64,000 nucleotides of DNA from UBA6898 sp964463135 (GCA_964463135.1 CAYXBA010000001.1:346563-410562); one strand, 5' to 3'; shown: positions 34,820 through 44,054, counted from the first letter of the stretch. The notes: a model not told the origin generated them from the sequence alone. A program made the numbers and translations.

Positions 34820-36158
34820 GATCCTTGTTGTCGATGATGAAGAGCCGCTCAGAAGGCTCCTGAACAAGGAACTTACGCGGAAAGGCTTTTCGGTAGAGGT
34901 GGCGCCTGACGGCAAGGTGGCCCTCAGCCTCGCAAAACAGAACACCTACGACGTTGTGCTGCTCGATATCATGATGCCGGGCGAGGACGGCATATCGGTC
35001 ATGAAGAAGCTCAAGACCGATCCTTCGGCCCCGGCGATCATTGTCCTGACCGGCAAGGCCACGGTCGAGACAGCGGTCGAAGCGATGAAATACGGCGCGT
35101 ATGACTACCTCACCAAACCCTATAAGCTCGACGAACTGGTGATCATCATCAACCGGGCCTATGAGTTCGGCAGGCTGAGCATCAAGACGCAGCTCCTGGA
35201 GCAGGAGCTGGTGAGAAAGGAGACCCCCTTCCGGTTCATCGGCAGCTCACGCCAGATGAAAGAGATCCATGATCTGGTACAGAAGATCGCGCCGACAGAT
35301 TCTCCGGTATTCATCCAGGGCGAGAGCGGCACCGGCAAGGAACTGGTGGCCAACACTATATGGCACTACAGTAAACGGAACTCGGTGCCGATCATCGCCC
35401 TGAACTGCGCAACCTTTTCCGAGAACCTGATCGAGTCAGAAGTTTTTGGCCATGAAAAAGGGGCATTCACGAATGCGTATGAGACGAAGCACGGTATTGT
35501 GGAGGTTGCGGATAAAGGGACGCTCTTCCTTGATGAGATCGCCGAAATGCCGGTCGGGCTCCAGGCAAAGCTCCTGAGATTTCTCGACACCGGAGAATTC
35601 AGGCGCGTGGGCGGCAACAAGATCATGACCGTTGATGTCCGTGTTCTTGCCGCGACCAATAAGGACCTGCGTGAGCGCATACAGCAGGGCACGTTCAGGG
35701 AAGATCTGTATTACCGGCTCAATGTCATCAATATTACGATTCCGCCCCTGAGGGAGCGGGCTGCGGATGTTGAAGAACTGGCCGGTTATTTTGCGGAGAA
35801 ATACAGCCAGAAACTTTCCAAGTCCATACAGGGCTTTAGCCCTGATGCCTTTGAGGCACTCCGCAGATATGCCTGGCCCGGAAATGTGCGGGAGCTCGAG
35901 AATGTGATCGAGCGTGCGGTGATCCTCTGTGACTCGGACAGGATCAGCAGTAAAGACCTATCGATCCCGATTTCGCCTGAAGCCGGAGATAAGGCAGCAG
36001 GCGGGTCGCTTGAGGAGATGGAGCGCGACTACATCCTCAGGGTCCTGAGGGATTTCAACGGCAACCAGTCAAAGGCAAGCCAGATACTCGGCATTGACCG
36101 CAAGACCCTGTACCTCAAGCTCAGGAAATACGGACTCAGCGACTACGTGAAGAAGTAG
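34812..36158 (+). CDS. NtrC-type sigma-54-dependent response regulator
   Basis: A 448-residue regulator: receiver (VVDDEEPL, phospho-Asp in LLDIMMPG, LTGKAT, TKPYK), AAA+ domain (Walker A GESGTGKE, Walker B GTLFLDEI, arginine finger region REDLYYRL) and a C-terminal Fis-type helix-turn-helix (NQSKASQILGIDRKTLY). The sigma-54 contact loop reads GAFTNA rather than the usual GAFTGA. It should activate sigma-54 promoters when phosphorylated by the kinase encoded in front of it. Confidence 0.92.
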   Translation: MIKILVVDDEEPLRRLLNKELTRKGFSVEVAPDGKVALSLAKQNTYDVVLLDIMMPGEDGISVMKKLKTDPSAPAIIVLTGKATVETAVEAMKYGAYDYLTKPYKLDELVIIINRAYEFGRLSIKTQLLEQELVRKETPFRFIGSSRQMKEIHDLVQKIAPTDSPVFIQGESGTGKELVANTIWHYSKRNSVPIIALNCATFSENLIESEVFGHEKGAFTNAYETKHGIVEVADKGTLFLDEIAEMPVGLQAKLLRFLDTGEFRRVGGNKIMTVDVRVLAATNKDLRERIQQGTFREDLYYRLNVINITIPPLRERAADVEELAGYFAEKYSQKLSKSIQGFSPDAFEALRRYAWPGNVRELENVIERAVILCDSDRISSKDLSIPISPEAGDKAAGGSLEEMERDYILRVLRDFNGNQSKASQILGIDRKTLYLKLRKYGLSDYVKK

Positions 36159-36173
36159 CTTCCGCATTTTTCC

Positions 36174-36821
36174 CTATTTTATGATGGCGTTTGAATAGGC
36201 GAACTTTATGATATCAGCCTTATTTCCCAGGCCGAGCTTCTCGCATAAATTTGTCTGGTGAGCAATGACCGTCTTGGGGCTGATCGAGAGCATTTCGGCG
36301 ATCTCCTTATGCGTATGGCCTTCGGCAAGAAGCTTAAGGACCTGTTTCTCCCGATCGGTCAGCAGATCATACGGTTCCTTTGTGGACAGAGGCTCTTTGC
36401 CGAGAAAACCGTCCACCACCTTTGATGCAATGGCAGGGTACAGATAGGTCTCTCCGGCCATAATGGCGGTAATGGCTGACATGAGATCGCTTCCAACCGC
36501 CCTTTTTAATAAGTAGCCGGAGACCCCGGCCTTTAAAAATCGTGAAATGTATTCCCGTTCATCATATTGGGTAAGGACCAGGATGCGTATCGACGGGTCG
36601 ATCTTTTTTATCTCAATGGTCGCTTCAAGCCCTCCGAGTCCGGGCATGGCAACATCCATGATCACGATATGCGGCCGGGTCTGCCGGGCCTTTTCTATCG
36701 CTTCCAGGCCGTCAACTGCCTCACCGACGATCTCAATATTGTCAGTGCATCGGAGAAAGGCCGCAATGCCTTCCCTGACCAGTGAGTGATCGTCTGCAAT
36801 AAGGATACGGATATCAGGCAT
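36174..36821 (-). CDS. NarL/LuxR-type response regulator
   Basis: A 215-residue regulator with a receiver (IADDHSLVREG, phospho-Asp in VIMDVAMPG, LTQYDE, LLKRAV) and a LuxR-type helix-turn-helix (LTDREKQVLKLLAEGHTHKE, IAEMLSISPKTV). It overlaps the histidine kinase gene by eight bases and forms a NarX/NarL-type pair with it. Likely targets are the cytochrome genes just upstream. Confidence 0.92.
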   Translation of the reverse strand: MPDIRILIADDHSLVREGIAAFLRCTDNIEIVGEAVDGLEAIEKARQTRPHIVIMDVAMPGLGGLEATIEIKKIDPSIRILVLTQYDEREYISRFLKAGVSGYLLKRAVGSDLMSAITAIMAGETYLYPAIASKVVDGFLGKEPLSTKEPYDLLTDREKQVLKLLAEGHTHKEIAEMLSISPKTVIAHQTNLCEKLGLGNKADIIKFAYSNAIIK

Positions 36822-38652
36822 AGTCCCAGGCCTCCTTGGTCAGGGGAACCTTAAGATTGATCCTGGTCCCTTCGCCGGGCGCAGAGCACATCTTAAGGTC
36901 CCAGGCAAAAAATGAGGCGCGTTCCTTCATGCCCAGGAGGCCGAGACCGCGCGCCGAGTCATGTTCGAGGACAGCTTCATGCAAATCAAAGCCGCAGCCG
37001 TCATCTTCTATCTCTATGATCAGGTTGTTCTGACGGATCTCGAGCAGCACAAAGATATTCTCCGCACCCGCATGTTTCGCTATATTGATAATTGCCTCTT
37101 GGATGATCCTGAATAATCCTATTTCATCCTGAGGGGTTAATGCAATATCGCTTATCGTGTTGTAGACATTGATATAGCAGTGAATGCCGTTTGCTTCGAG
37201 ATGATGGTCGCAGAGCCAGCGCACTGCGGCCTCAAAGCCAAGGTCGTCAAGGATGGCCGGCCGGAGATTCTTGATGATCCGGTAGACATTATCAAGGTTC
37301 TTGTCGATGATCTGCTTTATTTCGTCGATTTTTGAAACACTGATGCTTTCGGGATACTGTCTGCAGATATCGACCTTGATCAGCGTTGCCGCAAGATCCT
37401 GCATGATCACATCATGGAGTTCCCGCGCGATCCTTTTCCGCTCGTCCTCCTGGGAGGTGATGACCTTCTTCAGGAGTTCTTTTATCTTCAGCCTGCTGTC
37501 GCTGATCTCCCTCGTGCGCTCCATTACCAGATGCTCCAGCGCCACGTTGTATTTCTGCAGGTCATCCAGGGAGTCAGCCAGCCTGACCCGCATGACCTCA
37601 AAGCTGCTGCTGAGCTGGCCGATCTCGTCTCTGCCGCCAAAGGCCACAGGCTTCGACATGTCTCCCCCTGCTATCTTCAAGGTTGCATTGATCAGGTCAT
37701 GGACCGGCTTGACGATGCTCCTGCTCATGCCGACGGCAAGCATCAGGGCGATCGCGATAAAGATGATGCTTACGGCAAAAAAGGATTTTGTCATCTTCGT
37801 GACCGGCATGAGTATCTCATCTTCCGGCTGAACGATGGATACACTCCAGTGCGCTGTTTCGAGCGGCGCAAAGGCCATGATGTCTACGGACCGTTCGCCT
37901 GCTGCCGCAGGGTCCATAGTGTTCGTGTGGCAGCGATGGCATTTTGTGATGACCGGCTTTTTCGCGGTTATCAGTTTTTCGAGGAACTGCGAGTGTCCTT
38001 CTGACTGGTCGGTGAAGACCCGCTTGGCGTCGCTCGAAGCGATGACAAAGCCCTTGCTGTCAACGAGTTCCATATAGGCATTTTTCTCTGACGGAACTGA
38101 CCGGATGATCTCGTTGAAGTTCTGTGCCGAGGGGTCGATCTCGCCGCCGACCACGCCGGCGACCACGCCGTTCTTGTTCTTTAACGGCACCAGGATATGG
38201 ATCAGTTTCTTTTTTGAGGGTTCCACCGTGAAGATATCGGAAATGAACGGTTTGCCCTCCTCAATGACCCTGCCGGTCTTCTGCGGTGCGAGGACATCGG
38301 CGTGCTGCATATGCTGGGAAGGATACGTATAGACGACCTGATTGTCGCGGTTGAGAATGAAAAGACCATCGGAAAAGATGGAATAATCAAAGGCCTTTTT
38401 GAGGGCTTCCCGCTCGGCAGACCAGTCGTTGTCGTTCAGGTCAATGGTGCCGGAGAGCGATATATCATACAGCCGCTTGATGCTGCTGCTGAGCAGGTCA
38501 TCGATATTCTTGGCAACGATACGGGAGAGCTCGAGTTTGTGCTGCATGGTGTGATCTATGCTCTCCCGTATCGCGATCGTACTGATCACGCCAAGACTGA
38601 GCGATATCACGACAACGGTCAGGAGTATGGCTATAATGATCTTTTTCTGCAT
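36814..38652 (-). CDS. NarX-type histidine kinase with a c-haem motif in its sensor domain
   Basis: A 612-residue membrane kinase: TM1 (about 5-25), a Cache-like extracytoplasmic domain (about 30-280), TM2 (about 283-305), HAMP, a coiled linker, HisKA_3 (DERKRIARELHDVIMQDL) and HATPase_c (EDDGCGFDL, GLGLLGMKERA). Within the outer domain, residues 238-242 read CHRCH, a c-type haem attachment site. Covalent haem in a periplasmic Cache domain would let it sense redox state, oxygen or NO. It lies behind the multihaem cytochrome cluster. Confidence 0.88.
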   Translation of the reverse strand: MQKKIIIAILLTVVVISLSLGVISTIAIRESIDHTMQHKLELSRIVAKNIDDLLSSSIKRLYDISLSGTIDLNDNDWSAEREALKKAFDYSIFSDGLFILNRDNQVVYTYPSQHMQHADVLAPQKTGRVIEEGKPFISDIFTVEPSKKKLIHILVPLKNKNGVVAGVVGGEIDPSAQNFNEIIRSVPSEKNAYMELVDSKGFVIASSDAKRVFTDQSEGHSQFLEKLITAKKPVITKCHRCHTNTMDPAAAGERSVDIMAFAPLETAHWSVSIVQPEDEILMPVTKMTKSFFAVSIIFIAIALMLAVGMSRSIVKPVHDLINATLKIAGGDMSKPVAFGGRDEIGQLSSSFEVMRVRLADSLDDLQKYNVALEHLVMERTREISDSRLKIKELLKKVITSQEDERKRIARELHDVIMQDLAATLIKVDICRQYPESISVSKIDEIKQIIDKNLDNVYRIIKNLRPAILDDLGFEAAVRWLCDHHLEANGIHCYINVYNTISDIALTPQDEIGLFRIIQEAIINIAKHAGAENIFVLLEIRQNNLIIEIEDDGCGFDLHEAVLEHDSARGLGLLGMKERASFFAWDLKMCSAPGEGTRINLKVPLTKEAWDYA

Positions 38653-38700
38653 GCAGGATCCTGCTTCAGATTATAACCATAATGAAAAGCTCTCCTTCTG

Positions 38701-39462
38701 TCAAGCTGTCGAAGACGGCGCAGTCTCAGAAGCCTGCGGCACTTCCGTGATCTCGTCAGTCCTGCTGACGTGGCTGTGCGGAAGAGAACCGAACAGACGT
38801 TCGTATTCAACGGGATGTTCATGGATCATCCGTTCCCCGGATATCATTCCGGTGAAGATGACCGTATCCATGGGGATCACCTCGGGGCTGAAGATGGCAT
38901 TGTAGATGTGCCATATGATGATCACCAGGAAGGCAAGAAGCGCCTCGTTGGTATGCAGCGCCTTGGCTGCCGGAATGATCTGGCCCGGCAGATAGCTCGT
39001 GACGAAGATCGGGAACCAGAGCGTAAATCCTGTTGCAATCATGAGCATGCCGCCGACAACGACACCCCAGTACTCGAACTTCTGCTTATAATCAAAGCGA
39101 TCGCAGCGGGCCGGTCTGTCCGAAAGGCCGAGATAGTATCGTATGTTGTCTATCGCGTCTCGAAAGTCCTTGAGGTGAATGACCATCGACGGCTGCCATT
39201 TCAGGAACAGTACGCCGTAGGACGCCACCAGGACGTGATTAATCGTGAGCACAGCGAGGGCGATGCCGCTGTACCGATGAATGAGGCGGGTGGTATCTAT
39301 GCCTCCCAGCGTCATGATTATCCAGCCCGAGACAGCGTTGTCATAGAACTTCTGCGATAGGCCTGTTATCACGAGAAGCACAAAGGTGGCTGCATTCAGC
39401 CAGTGCTCGGCTATGCGAAATTTACCGAAGCGTTTAACGGGATCAAGTGTTGTTGTCTGCAT
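38701..39462 (-). CDS. Di-haem cytochrome b membrane subunit
   Basis: A 253-residue protein with four main membrane segments and the histidine pattern of formate dehydrogenase gamma/thiosulfate reductase cytochrome b: EHWLNAATF, LIHRYSGIAL, ALHTNEALLAF and IIIWHIYNAIF. Such subunits bind two b haems and exchange electrons with the quinone pool. It lies 18 bases behind the 13-haem cytochrome gene and probably docks with it. Confidence 0.87.
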   Translation of the reverse strand: MQTTTLDPVKRFGKFRIAEHWLNAATFVLLVITGLSQKFYDNAVSGWIIMTLGGIDTTRLIHRYSGIALAVLTINHVLVASYGVLFLKWQPSMVIHLKDFRDAIDNIRYYLGLSDRPARCDRFDYKQKFEYWGVVVGGMLMIATGFTLWFPIFVTSYLPGQIIPAAKALHTNEALLAFLVIIIWHIYNAIFSPEVIPMDTVIFTGMISGERMIHEHPVEYERLFGSLPHSHVSRTDEITEVPQASETAPSSTA

Positions 39463-39480
39463 GGTCGTCTCCTTATCGTT

Positions 39481-40875
39481 CTATCGGTTTGAAACATATC
39501 TCCAGAGATGCAGAATGATCTGGACCAGAAGTCCTATGATCATGAAAGGGATAAAAAGCTTGTACCCCCAGTCGATCAGAAATATCATGGATGACTTCTT
39601 GAAATTCGGTTCATAGTGTGATACCCAGCTGTCGGGGAAGTTCGCCGTGGCACCGGCATGACATTTCTGGCAGCGCTTCGTAAGATTCTGTTTGATGACC
39701 GCGGCGTTCCGGGATTTTACTTTCATGATGTCATGGACGCCATGGCAATCGATGCATACAGCGATCTGTTTCTCAGTCTGGCCGTATTGCTTGTAGAATT
39801 TCATGGTCACGCCGTGAAAGTCTTTCAGGTAGGTATCCACTACTTTTGTGGAGAGGCCGTACTTGTCCATGATCTCCTTATTGGCATGGCACCGGGCACA
39901 GGTCTGCGGCACTGAAATACGGAAATCAACGGTCTTGGGGCCGGCATTGTCATGGGCCCTATGACAGTCCGAACAGACAGGGACATCTTCGATATTTTCC
40001 CTGATCAGGGCTGCACCGTGAACGCTCTTTGCATAGATGTCATAGATCTCGCTGTGGCACTGCTGGCACTTTTTTGCATTGGCCAGCTTGTCAGACCGTG
40101 CAGAGGCTATGGCGTGCGTGCCATGACAATCTGTGCAGATCGGGGTGTTGGGATTGCCCTGGGTGAGCGCCTTGAAATGCGTGCCTTCAAGGGTCTTGCT
40201 GTATTTATCAAAATGGCATCTGCGGCAGTTCTCTGCCATCACCTGGGAAAAGTCCCTCTTGTCCTTGAAGTCTCTTATGGGATGCAGTTCTGAATAGACC
40301 CTCACGTGGCAGTCGACGCAGCTGAGATTCTTGTGCACCGAGGCATTGAGGACGGATTCCTGTACCGTGACGGTCTCTTTTTTGCCGTTCAGGAAGTGGA
40401 TATTGATCTCTCTGTTGTGACAGGTCAGACAGTATTGATTCCCCTTGGAGAGTTCTCTGACCCGTTTAACGGCGTGCGCACCGTGGCAGTCGGTGCAGAG
40501 CATTTTGGGCGAATCCTGGCTGATCAGCTTCTCATGTATCTTGTTATCCAGGGAAGAATGGCACGTGGTGCATCGCCGCGCAGTTAAGGCGCTGTATTCT
40601 TTTTTGCTCTTGAAGGTCCTCTGCGGATGATCCTCAGCGGTGAACCCGTGGCAGGCTGCGCAGCCGATGATGCCGTGGACGGATTTATTGATCTCTGCAG
40701 GATTTACCTTGAGAGAAAGTTTGTCGCCGTTTCCGAGGGTCTTATGCTGCTCTGCGGAATGGCAGCCCAGACAGGCCTGATCCAGTTCTGAGAGTGCGGC
40801 CTGACTGACCGGGCAGGCCAATACAAGGGAAAAACATGCAAGTATGCAGACCAGAAATAATTGATGTCCTTTCAT
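39481..40875 (-). CDS. 13-haem membrane-anchored cytochrome c
   Basis: From the ATG at 40875, which has a GGAGG site, the product is about 464 residues. It has a signal peptide, 13 CxxCH motifs from CLGCH near the N-terminus to CQKCH before the C-terminus, and a final membrane helix (WGYKLFIPFMIIGLLVQIIL). The motif spacing is that of tandem tri- and tetra-haem units as in nitrite-reductase-related and OTR-like cytochromes. It should sit on the periplasmic face and pass electrons between the cytochrome b subunit and a soluble or outer partner. Confidence 0.92.
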   Translation of the reverse strand: MKGHQLFLVCILACFSLVLACPVSQAALSELDQACLGCHSAEQHKTLGNGDKLSLKVNPAEINKSVHGIIGCAACHGFTAEDHPQRTFKSKKEYSALTARRCTTCHSSLDNKIHEKLISQDSPKMLCTDCHGAHAVKRVRELSKGNQYCLTCHNREINIHFLNGKKETVTVQESVLNASVHKNLSCVDCHVRVYSELHPIRDFKDKRDFSQVMAENCRRCHFDKYSKTLEGTHFKALTQGNPNTPICTDCHGTHAIASARSDKLANAKKCQQCHSEIYDIYAKSVHGAALIRENIEDVPVCSDCHRAHDNAGPKTVDFRISVPQTCARCHANKEIMDKYGLSTKVVDTYLKDFHGVTMKFYKQYGQTEKQIAVCIDCHGVHDIMKVKSRNAAVIKQNLTKRCQKCHAGATANFPDSWVSHYEPNFKKSSMIFLIDWGYKLFIPFMIIGLLVQIILHLWRYVSNR

Positions 40876-40929
40876 AGTTCCTCCGTAAGAGAGGGGATGT
40901 TCGCAGAGGAGCATCCCCTCCCTCTCCAG

Positions 40930-41385
40930 CTATTTTTGTTCTGTTTCAACGGGTTTCTCTTCCTTGTTCGCTGCATCTCCGTTCTCATCGCTGCGCCGCT
41001 TGCCTGCCAGATGTGCCTCAGCAGGGTTCCAGTCGAAAGCAGGCACCTTCACCCTGCGGGCGAAGAGCTCGCCCACTGCCATAACGGCAAGGACTGAAAG
41101 TACGGCACCAACAGCAAGGTAATCGAATATGACGTAGGCCGTAACGAGCTGTTCGGTGTACGCCTCATAGAACTGGACAAGATACGTTGGGAGAACATAC
41201 AAGAACAGATGTAATGCCGCGGCACCAATTGCAAGAATGAGCAGCGGCGGGAGTTTGAAGAAGGTCTCTGAGGATTTTCCCGGAAGCAGACCGGCCTGAT
41301 CTATTCTGACCCTCTTGCCGGTCTCAAAATTCCAGTAGGTCCCCGCTTTTACGGCAGTTCCACCTTTTTCTCCGAAGCGAATCAT
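40930..41385 (-). CDS. Small membrane protein A of the cytochrome cluster
   Basis: A 151-residue protein with two to three membrane segments. It shares a layout with the neighbouring 129-residue protein: an N-terminal GxYWNFxxGxR segment, D-x-x-G-x-LPG, a central hydrophobic part, and a C-terminal AFDWNPAEAHLAGK. The family is unknown to me. It lies just upstream of the 13-haem cytochrome and is probably part of the same complex or its assembly. Confidence 0.7.
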   Translation of the reverse strand: MIRFGEKGGTAVKAGTYWNFETGKRVRIDQAGLLPGKSSETFFKLPPLLILAIGAAALHLFLYVLPTYLVQFYEAYTEQLVTAYVIFDYLAVGAVLSVLAVMAVGELFARRVKVPAFDWNPAEAHLAGKRRSDENGDAANKEEKPVETEQK

Positions 41386-41516
41386 GATGATTCTCCTTAT
41401 TGGATTTCGCTTTGTTAATACAATGCAGGCACGCTGTCTTAATGATGGTTCGGGTGTTCGCGTCTCAGCTGCATCCAGGACGAGGGGTGTCCTGCAGGGA
41501 GCACCCCTTTCGTCTG

Positions 41517-41906
41517 CTACCGGTCACTGCCGGTCTTGCCCTCATCAGGTTCGCTCTTGTTCTCCTCTGTATTCTTCTTCTGCTGTTTGCCTGCCAGGTA
41601 TGCTTCTGACGGGCTCCAGTTGAATGCCGCCACCCGGGAAAGTCCTTCCACGCTCCTGCCGAAGAGTTTTGTGAAGACCATCTTTGCGATTATGGCAAGA
41701 CCGATAAAGGGGAGAAATGCTGCATAGATCAGACCGAGAACAGGCCCGGCAGCAAGGATGAGGAAAGGGCTGGCCTTGTAATAGGTCACGCTTCCATCAC
41801 CCGGGAGCCGTCCGCCGTCATCCATGCTGATGCGGTCGCCGTTTGAGAAATTCCAGTAGTTGCCCTTTGTTACTGTTTCGCCGCCTATGTGTCTTATCCG
41901 TTTCAT
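41517..41906 (-). CDS. Small membrane protein B, paralogue of A
   Basis: A 129-residue paralogue of the preceding entry, with GNYWNFSNGDRI, GRLPGDGS, a hydrophobic centre of about two segments, and AFNWSPSEAYLAGK at the C-terminus. It is the first gene of the minus-strand run that ends with cytochrome b. An AGGAGG site lies upstream of the ATG. Duplicate small subunits beside a multihaem cytochrome suggest a heteromeric membrane module. Confidence 0.68.
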   Translation of the reverse strand: MKRIRHIGGETVTKGNYWNFSNGDRISMDDGGRLPGDGSVTYYKASPFLILAAGPVLGLIYAAFLPFIGLAIIAKMVFTKLFGRSVEGLSRVAAFNWSPSEAYLAGKQQKKNTEENKSEPDEGKTGSDR

Positions 41907-42128
41907 CTTCCTATCCTCCTTTTCGTCATTTAGGTCAGATCCTATCCGTGCTCAGTGCTTCTGCTGCTCCCACCTCCTTTGCAGTTATTCTTTTCTTCTT
42001 CCTGAGTCCATCCTAGCAAAGGAGATGAGGCGGGGTAATTGGAGTATCTGCCTATTTCAGAGGGAAAAATGTCTTAGATGCAGCGGAAAAATGGCTTTTT
42101 ACCGGAAAAGGGCCGATGAAGCCCGCTT

Positions 42129-42680
42129 TCAGGCGTCAGGGATCATGCTGGAGGCTATTTTGATGATGTCCTGGGCAGGGAACTTTCCGATCAGAGTGAT
42201 GACCGTGCCATTCTCGTCCCATGAGAGTTGATTGCAGGGGACAGCATTGTCACAGACCGCCGGTACGAGCAGCGCCTTTCTTCCTTTCAGAGAGATCTGG
42301 CTTGAGGTCTGTCCTGGCGATATCTGTATCCTGGGTTCAAGCCGGTACGGCGCTTTGGCATCGGTCTGGTGCAGTGCAAGGCCGAACTCTTTTTTCTGTT
42401 TGAACGAGAGATACATGGCCACGGCACTGAAGGGTGCATCCTGACCATAGACCTCTGACGGCGGCCAGGCAAGGTCCAGGTGTTCCGGCAGATATGAGGG
42501 GAGATAGATCTTCCTGATATGCAGTTCCTTTGCGGCAGCCTCAGGGGAGCTGAATGCCTTCAGCCTCTGCTTCTGCATGATCAGGGGGACCCAGTTCAGG
42601 AGAGACAGCAGCGCAGCGACGAAAAGGACCGCTGCTGCAAAGAGGACAGTGTTTCTGACTATGGACCTTTTTGTGCTCAT
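42129..42680 (-). CDS. Membrane-anchored protein of unknown function
   Basis: About 183 residues from the ATG at 42680: an N-terminal anchor (VLFAAAVLFVAALLSLLNWV) and a beta-rich outer domain with the pattern IYLPSYLPEHLDLAWPPSEV and a Cys pair. The LPSYLP segment recalls anti-sigma-factor-associated domains of the DUF4367 kind, but this is weak. It begins directly behind the M56 peptidase gene, so the two may form a signalling pair. Confidence 0.55.
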   Translation of the reverse strand: MSTKRSIVRNTVLFAAAVLFVAALLSLLNWVPLIMQKQRLKAFSSPEAAAKELHIRKIYLPSYLPEHLDLAWPPSEVYGQDAPFSAVAMYLSFKQKKEFGLALHQTDAKAPYRLEPRIQISPGQTSSQISLKGRKALLVPAVCDNAVPCNQLSWDENGTVITLIGKFPAQDIIKIASSMIPDA

Positions 42681-42681
42681 G

Positions 42682-43662
42682 CTAGACCACCCCATACCCG
42701 ATCAGCAGAATGGCACTGAGCGTTATCAGAAACTGCGGCCAGCCGAAAGGGGCGGTATTTTGATAGCGACCCTCGTTCAGGTTTCTTATTCTCACGTCCA
42801 GCAGAAGATTGTGGCTGTGGCTTTCGACCTGGTCTTTTATCTGCGACAGCTTTCCCGGCAGATCGTCCGGATGGACATAAAACGCGGACAGGGCACTGAT
42901 GAGTGCCTGAGGGTCTCTGGTCATGGACATCGTTATTGCGTCACAGATAAATTCGTCGTCATGCACAATTCTTCTGAACTCCACCAGACTGACCGGATTA
43001 TAGAACATAAGCATGCGGAGAAGGTAGATCGTCTGTGTTTTGAGATTGCTGCTTCTTTTCATATGTACCACCTCATGGATAAGGGCATTCCTGAGCTGCT
43101 CCCTGCCGAGTTTGCTGATAAGTCCGGAGGATATGACCAGCGAATGGTTCTTATACCCCTGGGTAAAGAGTACCGGAGATCGCGTCTCGACGAACAGAAC
43201 TTCCGGTTCATCAGTGCTGAGCTCTGCGCAGACTGCCTTCAGCATGGACCTGATCTCCTCGCCACCCTCCGGGCTCCCGGTGTGCTGTTCGTGGCTGTTG
43301 CGTCTTTTCATGATCGGGAATATTTCCTGGAAAAGGAAGATGCCGGTAAAAGCGGCCAGGACTGCCAGGAAGAGGAGGGCAAAGGGATAGATATCAAGGA
43401 CCTTGAGATCAAGCCAGCGATGACTGTCGAAGAGCGCTGTTGTCAGACGAAAATGCCACGTGCCCCGCTCAGGAGAAAGGAGCTGAAAGAGGGGGAACAT
43501 GAAGATCGGCATGACCAGGGGCAGCAGTCTGTATCTGAACAGCGAGAGATGGTCCTTTACGTTCCAGGCATAGAATGAGAGTTCGATGATGATGAGCGCC
43601 GTGAAGGAATGGAGTACTGTCTGCGTTATGTACATCCCGGGGAGCGTATGGAAAAAGGTCAT
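42682..43662 (-). CDS. M56 (BlaR1-like) membrane metallopeptidase
   Basis: About 326 residues from the ATG at 43662, which has a GGAG site; a longer frame reaches 43788 but its extra residues look non-coding. Four membrane segments surround a cytoplasmic zinc protease with LIHEVVHMKR (HExxH) and a downstream acidic HDDEFICDA, as in BlaR1/M56 and HtpX-like peptidases. No penicillin-sensor domain is attached. The next gene, a membrane-anchored outer protein, could be its substrate or sensor. Confidence 0.78.
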   Translation of the reverse strand: MTFFHTLPGMYITQTVLHSFTALIIIELSFYAWNVKDHLSLFRYRLLPLVMPIFMFPLFQLLSPERGTWHFRLTTALFDSHRWLDLKVLDIYPFALLFLAVLAAFTGIFLFQEIFPIMKRRNSHEQHTGSPEGGEEIRSMLKAVCAELSTDEPEVLFVETRSPVLFTQGYKNHSLVISSGLISKLGREQLRNALIHEVVHMKRSSNLKTQTIYLLRMLMFYNPVSLVEFRRIVHDDEFICDAITMSMTRDPQALISALSAFYVHPDDLPGKLSQIKDQVESHSHNLLLDVRIRNLNEGRYQNTAPFGWPQFLITLSAILLIGYGVV

Positions 43663-44027
43663 GCCTTTGCTCCGGCAAGGAAGGACAGAGCGATATTCCC
43701 TTCGTAATGCGGCGTGCACCCCGAATCCGTGGTCATGTGGAAATTGTAGCATATGCCCGGGGCCAGGTATATGGGGCGTGACCTGCACGACTGCCCGGGG
43801 CCCAGACCTCGCATTACTGCCGGCGGCATGGCTGGTGACCGGTCGTTTGATGCCTTTTTAGGCCTGAGATCCCCGGCGAAGACCTTGTTGCCGGCCTATG
43901 CCCTGCCTTACTCAGTCCTCCAATTTACGACGATCACAGATCCTGTTGAATGACGGTCATTGGCTAATTCAGAGCGTACCGTCTGACCGACCCGGCAGGC
44001 TGCCACGGTCATGAAGATATTGCATTA
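43663..44027. other. Intergenic region without recognised genes
   Basis: The stretch between the divergent peptidase and tungstate regulator genes has no convincing coding frame on either strand. It has one GC-rich hairpin (CCGGC/GCCGG near 43875-43895). I tried to fit a molybdenum- or tungsten-cofactor riboswitch and could not. The operator at its right edge is listed separately. Confidence 0.4.
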
Positions 44028-44053
44028 CCGTAATATCAATTGGTATATTACGG
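44028..44053 (+). promoter_or_regulatory. Perfect inverted-repeat operator at the tungstate operon
   Basis: CCGTAATAT and ATATTACGG form exact 9-base arms around an eight-base spacer. The element ends one base before the GTG start of the ModE-type regulator gene. ModE-like regulators bind palindromes of AT-rich arms with a spacer of this kind, so autoregulation and control of the tup genes by oxyanion level is the likely role. Confidence 0.65.
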
Positions 44054-44054
44054 C

